The notes under the pieces are model-generated. The model saw only the letters and a program-made list of their open reading frames with translations. It was not told where the DNA came from and ran no database searches. A program made the position numbers and the translations under genes. Positions 41,200-48,976 of a stretch of 57,179 nt of DNA are shown here, in pieces (positions within the stretch are counted from its first letter, which is position 1; each line of letters opens with the position of its first letter). Location of the stretch: the NCBI RefSeq assembly GCF_004402215.1, contig NZ_SOEZ01000051.1, positions 1 through 57,179 of the forward strand, written 5' to 3'. The stretch is from Cryobacterium tagatosivorans (lineage in GTDB: Bacteria; Actinomycetota; Actinomycetes; Actinomycetales; Microbacteriaceae).

Positions 41200-41288
41200 C
41201 CGTGACATCCCTTCGCTAGTTCGAACTAGATCAGGTTCAACGGGTGTCGTCTCAGCCGACCGTCATGCAGTCGGCACCCCGTGTCGCT
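41200..41288 (-). ncRNA. TPP riboswitch 3 (SDR/monooxygenase pair)
   Basis: Minus strand: CGACACGGGGTGCCG, GTCGGCTGAGACG, CACCCGTTGAACCTGATC, a short stem (TAGTTCGAACTA) and GCGAAGGGATGTC. All THI-box landmarks are present. It lies 65 bases before the SDR start. Confidence 0.95.
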
Positions 41289-41620
41289 GGGAAGAATTAT
41301 AACGGCCTGGTACCGGGGAATGCGCGTCCCGAACTCGTAGACTGCCGGGCTGGTCGACTTTGTAAGATCACCGTCGTCATTTGTGAGCCCATCGGCTCCG
41401 ACAGCTCACGCGTATATCGTGGCCTCAAGACTGCCCTTAAATTCAAGGACTAAATCGTCCCTGAATTCCTGCCGCTTTTTTCTGGTGAATGGTGTCGGTT
41501 GAGCGTCGTTCCACGGTGCGGCGCACCAGCAACCGTCATCGTCGAGGCGCACCATCTCAGTCCGACGCGTGCAACGATGTTGCGTCATCAGAACCTCTGG
41601 TCCTCGAAAGCCGGACGTTC

Positions 41621-41639
41621 GTCTCGTAACCCCGGTGTC
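41621..41639. repeat. Repeat D, inverted copy of 29311-29329
   Basis: GTCTCGTAACCCCGGTGTC is the reverse complement of GACACC-T/G-GGGTTACGAGAC in cluster B with 18/19 identity. The two copies bracket 12.3 kb including the whole thiamine locus. Confidence 0.75.
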
Positions 41640-41642
41640 GCT

Positions 41643-41689
41643 CTCACCACCTGAACTCGCCCCCATGCGTGGCGAGTTCAGGTGGTGAG
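41643..41689. repeat. 19-bp perfect hairpin
   Basis: CTCACCACCTGAACTCGCC (41643-41661) pairs perfectly with 41671-41689 over a 9-base loop. The stem continues imperfectly into the GGTGTC/GACACC pair of repeat D. No T-run follows. It is strong enough to be a recombination site arm or an element end. Confidence 0.85.
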
Positions 41690-41764
41690 ACACCGAGATG
41701 CAGATGGCTGATGGCGCCCGGGGACGCGCCATCAGGACGGCGCGCCCTGGTCTTAGAAGCTTCC

Positions 41765-42460
41765 CTACGGTCGGCCGGCCAGGATCGTAGCTACCTCACT
41801 GTTGGCTTTGAAGTGAGCGAGCGCGTCAGCAGAGAGCAACCGGATGACGTAGACCATTCGGCGCCGTTCGCTTTCAGAGCCGTTGAGGATGTTCTCGTGG
41901 TGAGCCACTCTGTTTCGGAAGTCTCGAAGCGCGGCCAATGCGTCATTGAGCCGATTGCGGTCGGTACCTGGCGGGAATGCTTTGTGAAGGTGTGGAACCC
42001 AGATGGTTTTCTCGTGAGCGTCCGCGAAGAGGTAGGTCCAGAAGCCGAACATAAGCTCGGCCACGACTTTGCCGGGTATTGGCGGCGTGTGGGATATCGT
42101 CGCTGCGTTGAGCCGCGCCCGTTCGACGTTGCCTCGTGGAGTTTTGTTCACGTCGTGCGAGCGACCGATGGCCCGGTCCCGTCGCATCACGACGGGAAAC
42201 AATGTCAGCAGTGTGGCCGGATCCGTCCAGTGAGCATCACCAGGGAGCGTGGCCGCTGCAAGCTGGCGATCGCACGCATTACGCAGACCAACTTCCAGAT
42301 GGCTGAGATCGTGCAAGAACGCCGCGCTCAGCTTCGCGTTCCACTCATAGAGCTCAAAAGCCCGTGAGCGAGATCCGCCGCCGGCCGCGAGATAGGTAGA
42401 GAACCGGCCGACGCTCAGCCATTCCTCTACCCAGGGCCCGTCGCTCGATGTCGTTGCCAC
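41765..42460 (-). CDS. Abi-like HEPN protein
   Basis: A 231-residue protein of the Abi_2/AbiD-F type: SAAFLHDLSHLEVGLRNACDRQL near the N terminus and DALAALRDFRNRVAHHENIL with the HEPN R-x4-H motif (RNRVAHHE). These proteins are abortive-infection RNases or their relatives. GTG start with GGAGGG before it. Neighbours are a serine recombinase and unknown genes, a typical defence-cargo setting. Activity is inferred. Confidence 0.8.
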   Translation of the reverse strand: MATTSSDGPWVEEWLSVGRFSTYLAAGGGSRSRAFELYEWNAKLSAAFLHDLSHLEVGLRNACDRQLAAATLPGDAHWTDPATLLTLFPVVMRRDRAIGRSHDVNKTPRGNVERARLNAATISHTPPIPGKVVAELMFGFWTYLFADAHEKTIWVPHLHKAFPPGTDRNRLNDALAALRDFRNRVAHHENILNGSESERRRMVYVIRLLSADALAHFKANSEVATILAGRP

Positions 42461-42665
42461 AGGGCGCCCTCCGAGCTAAGATTGATCTGCAAGCCCTCGA
42501 TGACCGCTGTTTCATGTTACTTGGGCCACGAATTGGGAACTCCGGTACTTCGCCTAGGCGGACCCGGAGTTTTTCATTTCCTAGCTGTGCCTGCCTGCCT
42601 GCCCTTTCAGCAGCACACTCCACAGCGTTTCGACGTGGCGCTCAGTCGCCGCGTTCTCGGATGGG

Positions 42666-43280
42666 CTACTTTTTGGCGAGAAGCTTCGCCCCGTCGGGTC
42701 GCAGCTCCCCCGTTGGGGAAACGTGGCGATACAGGGTCTGCCGGGTGATCCCGAGCTCCTTACAAAGGGCGCCGACCTTCGTTTCCTTTTGCCCCATAGC
42801 GGCCATGGCCAGGCGGATTTTAGCCGGCGTCATCTTGAACGGGCGCCCGCCGGTCCTCCCCCGTGCCCGCGCCGCGGCAAGCCCGGCGACAGTGCGTTCA
42901 GAAATAAGTGCTCGCTCGAACTCCGCCAGGGCAGCGAAGATCCCGAAGACTAGCTTCCCGGATGCTGTCGTGGTGTCGATCGCGGCGCCCTCGCCGGTGA
43001 GAACCTTGAGGCCGATGCCTCGGTCGGTGAGGTCGTGCACGGTGTTGACCAGGTGGCGCAGGTCACGACCGAGCCGGTCGAGTTTCCACACCAGGAGGGT
43101 GTCGCCATGGCGCAGCGCCTTCAGGCAGGCGGTCAGATGCGGCCGGTCGTCCTTCTTCCCCGAAGCCTGGTCCTCGTAGAGGTTGCCCGGCTCGACGCCA
43201 GCAGCCCGGAGCGCGTCCCGTTGGAGATCGGTGCTCTGCGACCCGTCAGTCTTCGACACCCGCATATACCCGACGAGCAT
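42666..43280 (-). CDS. Serine recombinase (Tn3-resolvase type)
   Basis: A 204-residue resolvase: MLVGYMRVSKTDGSQSTDLQ (catalytic Ser in RVS), KLDRLGRDLRHLVNTV, GKLVFGIFAALAEFERALI and a C-terminal HTH (KVGALCKELGITRQTLYRHV). ATG 43280 follows AGGGG; ATG 43295 is an alternative. It differs clearly from the recombinase at 30717. No Tn3 transposase is present. Confidence 0.92.
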   Translation of the reverse strand: MLVGYMRVSKTDGSQSTDLQRDALRAAGVEPGNLYEDQASGKKDDRPHLTACLKALRHGDTLLVWKLDRLGRDLRHLVNTVHDLTDRGIGLKVLTGEGAAIDTTTASGKLVFGIFAALAEFERALISERTVAGLAAARARGRTGGRPFKMTPAKIRLAMAAMGQKETKVGALCKELGITRQTLYRHVSPTGELRPDGAKLLAKK

Positions 43281-43299
43281 GCCAACCCCTGTCATTTAT

Positions 43300-43375
43300 A
43301 CGTTCGTTTGGGTGACAGACAGGTCCTGTCCGAGTTGGAAGCAGAAACTGTCACTTAATCAGTCACTAATTCTAT
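43300..43375. promoter_or_regulatory. Possible res site of the resolvase
   Basis: Short dyads TGACAGACAGGTCCTGTCCG and TGTCACTTAATCAGTCAC lie directly before the resolvase gene, where Tn3-type res subsites are expected. Subsites are not clearly separable by eye. Confidence 0.35.
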
Positions 43376-43555
43376 GTCCAGCAAAGGTATCAATTTTTGT
43401 TGCGTGATGTGGCTTGAGTGGGGTGTCCAACTCGATGCACGCGAACAGCGGAGTAGTGAACGGGTGCGGACGATGACAGTCAGCGTCGCCGGCCGAGATC
43501 CCACCTGAAACGATCATTTTCGCGGGTTTCGGTATGAGGAGATAGCCTCCTCGTC

Positions 43556-44503
43556 ATGACCGACAAGCCGAGCAGCCCCAAAGTTCATCCGGCCGAGTTC
43601 GACGAGCTGAATCGACGCTTCTATAGCCGCCCAGGTCCAAACGAGTATTTTGACAACCGCTTCACGGCATTGGTGCGGCACTTGGGCCGGGAGCTGCCGA
43701 CCGAAAAGACTGAATACAAGTATGGAGAGTTGTCCGTCATCGTAGGGCCGGGTGACTCATCGTCGGATGACGGTCCGGATACCGAGGAACGTGATCGCTT
43801 CGCAGCGCTGGATGCGACCGTTCTCCTTCACCACGCCTCAGAGAGCCTCGCCCGGCTCTATCTGGCCCATGCCGACCGGAATCCCTGTCCCTGGGTCGCT
43901 CTCGCGGAGATGAAACAGCCCAGGGTCTTCCCGGCGAAACTCCGATCTCTGAGGGACCGTCTTCAGGACGGGGACGCGGAGCTGCTCGACGATCTCATGG
44001 AGGTCTTCACCTACTCGAAGACATATAAAGCGTGGGGCGACACGGCTACTCCGGAATCGTGGGCACAGCATCGAGAAGCAATTGCGGTCCTGATGGAGTT
44101 CGCGGTCACTCGTTTGCTCGACGATTCGAACCTGTACAACTCGGCGAAACACGGATTTGGGGTGAGTGCGGGAGAAGCCGGCCTGGCTTTTGGAGACCTC
44201 ATCAAGCACGACGGGCCGGCGATCAGTTTCCTCGATTACAGCCCACGAGCGGACACTCCCTGGTCGCTCTCAACGACATGGGTGGATCCAGAACGCTACC
44301 TCGCGTCGGTGTTCCTGATCTCTCAGCAGCTGGCAAACCTGTGGAACTGCGCAAGGGCTCACTACCGTCACGAGAAGCGTGGCCCGTTCGGAATCGCGAA
44401 CTTGGATCCGGAGAGCGTGCGGAAGGCGATCAGGGACGCCGCGCCCGGCTTTCATGTGTCGACGATGGCCATGTCTCTTTACGTCGAGACCACGACTGAC
44501 TGA
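43556..44503 (+). CDS. Unknown protein, possibly HEPN-like
   Basis: A 315-residue acidic cytoplasmic protein. The C-terminal half is helical with LLDDSNLYNSAKHGFGV, which resembles the N-x-x-KHG core of some HEPN or RNase-like domains; the N-terminal part (ELNRRFYSRPGPNEYFDNR) is unlike anything I know. Alone between the resolvase and the unknown membrane gene, in defence-island company. Confidence 0.75.
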   Translation: MTDKPSSPKVHPAEFDELNRRFYSRPGPNEYFDNRFTALVRHLGRELPTEKTEYKYGELSVIVGPGDSSSDDGPDTEERDRFAALDATVLLHHASESLARLYLAHADRNPCPWVALAEMKQPRVFPAKLRSLRDRLQDGDAELLDDLMEVFTYSKTYKAWGDTATPESWAQHREAIAVLMEFAVTRLLDDSNLYNSAKHGFGVSAGEAGLAFGDLIKHDGPAISFLDYSPRADTPWSLSTTWVDPERYLASVFLISQQLANLWNCARAHYRHEKRGPFGIANLDPESVRKAIRDAAPGFHVSTMAMSLYVETTTD

Positions 44504-44743
44504 GATTCGCTGCTGGGATTACAGCAGCTCTAGGTGGCTGGCCGCTGAGACGACGCCGGCTGAGAATCTCCAGCCCCTACTGTCGAGCTGAGCTCCAAGA
44601 CCCGGCGGCGCGGGCTGTCTACTTATGCGAGAGTGACCCTATGTTTACGGTTTCAAGTACTGCCACCTGACGCCTATTGGGGTACACCCCAATCCGACAT
44701 GTCACGATCTCTGCGCGGGTGTTGCAAGTTCCGGCGTCACCGT
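44504..44743. other. Intergenic, no gene seen
   Basis: Short gap between convergent genes; no clear terminator stem with a T-run. Confidence 0.4.
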
Positions 44744-45280
44744 TTAGTGAATCGTCTTAACAAATTTCTTCTGCGCCGAACCGTCCACCGGCGTCCAGAG
44801 CACCCAGATCGTTCGACTCGTCGGCGAGCTGAGACGTCGAATGAAAGTAAAGAAAATACTTCCACCGCGCGGCACGTCGACAGCCTCCTCCACGTCGGGC
44901 TTTATCCAATTGTCATTGAAGCCGTCAGGGGTGCCAATAGAGACGTACATGACGTCGTATCCTGTCTTGTTCGTTGCCTTCCATCGCTGATCGATGCTCG
45001 GGTCTGTGAGAGCTTCAAGGGCCCACTCCTCACGATGCGTAGCCGCCGATTCGAGGAGCGCGGTCTGCTTTTCCAGAGTGTCTGCGGTTCGTTCGTGATG
45101 CCGCATGGCGACCTCGGCTGCCGAGGCTGATCGAGTAGCGGCATCGAGGGCAGTGCGCTCGTGCGCGGAAGCCTGGTCTCTGGCTTGGCGAGCGTCGTTG
45201 ACCGAGCGCAAGGCGACAACAGCCGCTATCACGGTCGCAATAAAGATCCCAAGATTTACGACCACCGAAGCAAGTTCCAT
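44744..45280 (-). CDS. Membrane-anchored coiled-coil protein, unknown
   Basis: About 178 residues: one N-terminal transmembrane helix (VVVNLGIFIATVIAAVVALR), a coiled coil of about 55 residues (DARQARDQASAHERTAL...KQTALLESAATHREEW) and a C-terminal beta domain (DVMYVSIGTPDGFNDNW, GGSIFFTFIRR, TIWVLWTPVDG). The plan resembles small membrane-tethered sensors or effectors in phage-defence loci, but no family is recognised. ATG 45280 chosen over GTG 45289. Confidence 0.65.
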   Translation of the reverse strand: MELASVVVNLGIFIATVIAAVVALRSVNDARQARDQASAHERTALDAATRSASAAEVAMRHHERTADTLEKQTALLESAATHREEWALEALTDPSIDQRWKATNKTGYDVMYVSIGTPDGFNDNWIKPDVEEAVDVPRGGSIFFTFIRRLSSPTSRTIWVLWTPVDGSAQKKFVKTIH

Positions 45281-45319
45281 GTTGAGCACTGTATCGGCGC
45301 CGGCCCCGCACCGCAGAGT

Positions 45320-45363
45320 GTGTGCGGACAGGACCTGAACCCGTGACCAACGGATTATGAGTC
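45320..45363 (-). tRNA. 3' half of tRNA-Met(CAT), truncated
   Basis: Minus strand gives GACTCATAATC (anticodon loop with CAT), a short variable region (CGTTGGT), T-arm CACGGGTTCAGGTCCTG and acceptor CCGCACA. The 5' half (acceptor, D-arm) is missing; the sequence switches to an IS21 end at 45364. It is not a working tRNA. Confidence 0.7.
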
Positions 45364-45602
45364 TGAGTATTTGATGCTTTGAGAGCCATCCGATCGTGCG
45401 GTTCAGAGCCAGCGATCGTGCGAGAGAGAGCCAGTGGTGGTGTGACTCGGAGCCACTGGCTCTCTTCGCCCGGCGTTAGGCGCTGGTGAGGGCGGTGTGC
45501 TCGCGCATGTTGTAGGTGCCGGTCTCGACCCAGATCGTGTTGTGGATGATCCGGTCCATGATCGCGTCCGCGTGGACTCCCGAGCCCAGCCGCTGGTGCC
45601 AG
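45364..45602 (-). pseudogene. istB: IS21 istB, 3' part (interrupted gene)
   Basis: The codons from TAA 45476 upward give the IstB C terminus ([20 protein letters not shown]...), matching 25939 onward. The IS21 end TGAGTATTTGATGC begins at 45364. At 45602 the gene is split by the 3.37-kb transposon and resumes at 48971. Confidence 0.85.
45597..45602. repeat. Target-site duplication, left
   Basis: TGCCAG, repeated at 48971-48976 on the other side of the transposon. The unbroken istB copy at 26060 has it once. Confidence 0.8.
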
Positions 45603-45785
45603 TGTTGAGCGTCTCGCGGGGTGACGACGTGGGCGTCTTCCCCGGTGACGATGGGTTTTAGCGCGCCTGGATTTGGTTCCTGGTGGTCGGCGGCGTCAGG
45701 CTGACGATGTCCGGATAGACGAATGGCCCGGCGTGCAATCTTTGCGGATCACGCCGGGCCGTTCTGACGCGTAAAGGCCGCGCTG

Positions 45786-46463
45786 ATGCTCACGGTAAGT
45801 CATGATTCTGTTGTTGTCGAGTTGGACCTGCGGGTCGGGCGCGTAGCGTGCCCCGATTGTGGTGGCCGGTTGCGCCCCTGGGGGTGGGCGAGGGACCGCG
45901 TCATTCGCGAGGGCCTCGGCACGGATTGGGCGGGCCGCAGGCTCCGGCCGCGCCGTTCCCGGTGCACGGCATGCCAGGGCACGCATGTGCTCCTCGAGGT
46001 GCGGTTGGCCGCGCGGCGGGCCGATACGGCTGAGGTGATCGCGGCAGCGGTCGAGGCGAAGACGGCGCTGGGTTGGGGCCACCGGAAGATCGCGGCGGGC
46101 TGCGGAAGACCGGCCTCGACGGTCCGCGGCTGGCTCCGCGCCTTCGTCACCTCGGCCGTGGTAGTCGGCGAGCGGTTCACGAGCCTGTTGGTGCGAGACG
46201 CTCCCGACGCCGTCGTGCTCTGGCCCAAACCTGCCGGCACCACCGGCGGGGAGGCATTGTCGGTGTTGATGGCATATGCCGAAGGGCTGGCGCGTCGGTT
46301 TGCCGCGACCGTCACGGTGACGTGGATCCAGGCCGGCATCGCCACGACGAACGGGCGGCTTTTTTGCTCGAGCTGGTGGGCCGCAGCTCCCAACACCAGC
46401 CAGCCCTTACGCTCGGCGTTGCTGGGCGGAAAGGTGGCAGGAGCGCCTGCCATATCCCTGTGA
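45786..46463 (+). CDS. Zinc-ribbon HTH protein of the transposon
   Basis: A 225-residue protein. CPDCGGRLRPWGWARDR plus CTACQGTHVLL forms a two-CxxC zinc ribbon; WGHRKIAAGCGRPASTVRGWLRAF is an HTH. Similar proteins (I recall DUF6431) precede DDE transposases in actinobacteria. Probably a DNA-binding accessory such as a target or end recogniser. ATG 45786; the element's left end is 183 bases upstream. The C terminus (about from AATVTVTWIQ) may include a frameshifted tail. Confidence 0.75.
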   Translation: MLTVSHDSVVVELDLRVGRVACPDCGGRLRPWGWARDRVIREGLGTDWAGRRLRPRRSRCTACQGTHVLLEVRLAARRADTAEVIAAAVEAKTALGWGHRKIAAGCGRPASTVRGWLRAFVTSAVVVGERFTSLLVRDAPDAVVLWPKPAGTTGGEALSVLMAYAEGLARRFAATVTVTWIQAGIATTNGRLFCSSWWAAAPNTSQPLRSALLGGKVAGAPAISL

Positions 46464-46494
46464 TCGGCGTCTTCACTGTTTGAGAGGACCATTC

Positions 46495-48024
46495 ATGCCC
46501 GCAACACCGCCGACCCTCCCGCCGACGCTGCCACCGGTGGTGCCCCGGGTTTCCCCGGTGAGCCCTGCCGTGTCGCTCCTTGTTCCGGCGGGGTCGCCGT
46601 CGGAATCGGCAGTGCGCCGCGATCGGATGGAGAAGATCGCGCTCTTCCATTATCAGCTCATCCGCGGCGCTGCAGATGCTGCGATCACGACGCGTCAGCG
46701 CGGTCCGATGGTGAGAGACCTCGCGGCTATGGTGCATCCGGGGCCGTTCGGCGGCACGGTGACGGTCTCCAAAGACACCATCGACCGGTGGATTCGGGCA
46801 TGGCGCCGCGGCGGGTTCGACGCGTTGAAACCCCGCGGCCGCGCCCAGGGCGCCGTCACGCCGGCGCAGATCCTGGCGTTGGCGGCGACGCTGAAACGCG
46901 AACGCCCCGCCCGCACCTCCGCGCAGGTGCGCCGCATCATGATGGACACCCTCGGCGACGCCCCCTCGGAGTCGACGTTGCTGCGGCACTTCCGCACGCT
47001 GGAACTCCCGACCGGCGTCCGCGAGGTGTTCGGTCGGTTCGAAGCGGACTACCCCAACGAAATGTGGGTAGGTGACGGCCTCCACGGCCCGCGGATCAAT
47101 GGGCGGAAAACGTATCTGTTCGCGTTCCTCGACGACCACACCCGCCTCGTGACGGCAGGCCGATGGGCCTACGCCGAAGACTCCGTCCGCCTCACTGCAG
47201 CCCTCCGTCCGGCGTTGGAATCCCGCGGAATTCCGGGGGTTTGCTACGTTGATAACGGCTCGGCATTTATTGATGCGTCCTTGTCGCGGACCTGCGCGAA
47301 GCTCGGAATCCGGCTGACGCACTCGGCACCATACCGACCTCAGGGTCGCGGGAAGATCGAGCGGTTCTTCAATACCGTCAACTCGCAGTTCCTCACCGAG
47401 ATCACCACCGTCGACACCAAAACGGGCGAGGTCGATGCGGGGGTGGGCAGCATGGTGACGTCGTTGGATGAATTGAATGCGCTCTTCAGTTCGTGGGTGG
47501 AGATGGTTTACCACCAGGCCGTTCACTCCACGACGGGGCAAACTCCGCTGCAACGCTGGGATGCCAGCTGGGCCGGACGCAAGCCGGTGCGGAAGTCGCG
47601 GGAAGAGATCGCGGAGGCGTTCCGCTGGTCGGCGATCCGCACGGTGACGAAGTCCGCGACGGTGTCATTGCAGTCCAATACCTATCAAGTCGATCAGCTC
47701 CTCGTCGGCAAACGGGTGGAGCTGGTCTATGACCCCTTCGACCTCGCCGGGCTGATCACCGTCTCGGCCGGGAACGGCGTCCCGGCTGGCATCGCGGTGC
47801 TCAGCGAAATTCGCCGGCACGTGCATAAGAAGGCCTCGTCCGCCGCGGCCGACAGCTCCGACACCGGGGCTAAGAACGCTGCCTCCGGCATTGACTACCT
47901 GCGCCTGGTCGAGACCCGCCATAAGGGCACGATGGCTGGGGAGCCGATCAGTTTCGTGAAAGCGTCCACCGCGACGGCCCGCAAGGTCGTCTTCGTGCCG
48001 AGCGTTTCGGAGGTGGCCCGATGA
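46495..48024 (+). CDS. DDE/rve transposase (Mu/TniA-like)
   Basis: A 509-residue integrase-core transposase. The Pro-rich leader is followed by HTH-type DNA binding (VTVSKDTIDRWIRAWRRGGFDALK), the rve core (EMWVGDGLHGPRING with first Asp, VCYVDNGSAFID second Asp, RPQGRGKIERFFNTV Glu) and a C-terminal beta domain. ATG 46495 is used; the frame opens at 46480. The 4-base overlap with the ATPase gene suggests coupled synthesis. Confidence 0.93.
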   Translation: MPATPPTLPPTLPPVVPRVSPVSPAVSLLVPAGSPSESAVRRDRMEKIALFHYQLIRGAADAAITTRQRGPMVRDLAAMVHPGPFGGTVTVSKDTIDRWIRAWRRGGFDALKPRGRAQGAVTPAQILALAATLKRERPARTSAQVRRIMMDTLGDAPSESTLLRHFRTLELPTGVREVFGRFEADYPNEMWVGDGLHGPRINGRKTYLFAFLDDHTRLVTAGRWAYAEDSVRLTAALRPALESRGIPGVCYVDNGSAFIDASLSRTCAKLGIRLTHSAPYRPQGRGKIERFFNTVNSQFLTEITTVDTKTGEVDAGVGSMVTSLDELNALFSSWVEMVYHQAVHSTTGQTPLQRWDASWAGRKPVRKSREEIAEAFRWSAIRTVTKSATVSLQSNTYQVDQLLVGKRVELVYDPFDLAGLITVSAGNGVPAGIAVLSEIRRHVHKKASSAAADSSDTGAKNAASGIDYLRLVETRHKGTMAGEPISFVKASTATARKVVFVPSVSEVAR

Positions 48025-48833
48025 GTATCGACACGTTGCAATCGCACTACGGCTTCACCCGCATGCCCTTCGCCCGGGATATCCCGCCGCAAGCCTTGCA
48101 CCCACACCCCTCGCATCGGGAAGCGATCGCCCGCATCGATTGGTGTGTCAGTCAGCGTCAGCTCGGGGTGATCAGCGGTGAAGTCGGCGCCGGGAAAACC
48201 GTCGCTGTTCGGGCTGCCCTCGCCGGGCTAGAACCCTCCCGGCATCAGGTGATCTATATCCCCGACCCGACGATCACGATGCGCGGCATCCACACCCGCA
48301 TCGTCACCGCGCTCGGCGGAACCCCGGCGTTCTTCTCCGGAGTGCTCGCCTCGCAAACCGCGGCGCTGCTCGCGGGGGAACTCGACGAACGTGCTCGGCT
48401 GCCCGTGGTCGTGATCGATGAAGCGCACCTGCTGACCAACACCGACCTCGAAGCGCTCCGCATGCTCACCAACAGCGATATGGACACGGGGTCGCACTTC
48501 GCGATGCTCCTCATCGGCCAGCCCACACTCCGCCGCCGGCTGAAACTCGCGGTGCTCTCGGCGCTGGATCAACGCATCTCGACGCGTTACACAATCACCG
48601 GGATGAATGCAGGCGACACGACCGATTACATCCGGCAACACCTGAAATTCGCGGGCCGGTCCGACCCGCTCTTCTCCGACGACGCGATCCATGCCATTCA
48701 CCTCGCCTCGCGGGGCTATCCGCGGGCGGTGAACAACCTAGCGGTCGCGGCGCTGATCGCGACTTATGCCGCTGACAAAGCGATCGTCGACCTGGCCGCC
48801 GCGCAATCGGCCATCACCGAAAACAGCGAATGA
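48021..48833 (+). CDS. AAA ATPase (TniB/TnsC/ExeA-like) of the transposon
   Basis: A 270-residue ATPase: YGFTRMPFARD at the N terminus, ISGEVGAGKTVAVRAAL (Walker A), VVVIDEAHLL (Walker B) and sensor residues in SALDQRISTRYTI. TniB/TnsC-type proteins bind target DNA and license the transposase. Overlaps the transposase by 4 bases. Confidence 0.93.
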   Translation: MSIDTLQSHYGFTRMPFARDIPPQALHPHPSHREAIARIDWCVSQRQLGVISGEVGAGKTVAVRAALAGLEPSRHQVIYIPDPTITMRGIHTRIVTALGGTPAFFSGVLASQTAALLAGELDERARLPVVVIDEAHLLTNTDLEALRMLTNSDMDTGSHFAMLLIGQPTLRRRLKLAVLSALDQRISTRYTITGMNAGDTTDYIRQHLKFAGRSDPLFSDDAIHAIHLASRGYPRAVNNLAVAALIATYAADKAIVDLAAAQSAITENSE

Positions 48834-48878
48834 GCCCGCGTCACCACTGACGACCACCACGTCACCATCCAGACGAAA

Positions 48879-48911
48879 GCCCCGCCGGAATCCTCCGGCG
48901 GGGCCTTTTCA
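48879..48911 (+). terminator. Rho-independent terminator of the transposon
   Basis: AAAGCCCCGCCGG-AATC-CTCCGGCGGGGCCTTTT: strong GC stem with A- and T-tracts, 45 bases after the ATPase stop and 60 bases inside the right end. It may protect the element from outside transcription. Confidence 0.9.
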
Positions 48912-48970
48912 GACCCAGGCATCGTCACCGAAGATGACGCCGCCATCGTCAAATAACGCGACGCGCGACA

Positions 48971-48976
48971 TGCCAG
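48971..48976. repeat. Target-site duplication, right
   Basis: TGCCAG, the copy of 45597-45602. Confidence 0.8.

Larger units (their letters stand above)
41293..41764. other. Intergenic with inverted repeat and hairpin
   Basis: No gene seen. It holds repeat D (41621-41639) and a 19-bp perfect hairpin (41643-41689). The HEPN gene starts on the far side. Confidence 0.6.
45603..48970. mobile_element. Three-gene transposon (Tn7/Mu-like DDE plus AAA ATPase), intact
   Basis: Ends are imperfect inverted repeats: left TGTTGAGCGTCTCGCGGG..., right (read inward) TGTCGCGCGTCGCG...; both continue with TGACGA, GGCGTC and CGGTGACGATG over about 50 bases. TGCCAG is duplicated outside, and the join between left and right flanks restores istB. 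Cargo-free: zinc-ribbon/HTH protein, DDE transposase, ATPase, terminator. Confidence 0.85.

Noticed and set aside
46312..47553. 413-residue frame opposite the transposase
   Set aside because: Shadow; Arg/His-rich and without a domain.
48834..48970. Continuation of istB into the transposon
   Set aside because: Codons after YSQKDWH are transposon end sequence; the IstB chain resumes at 45602.
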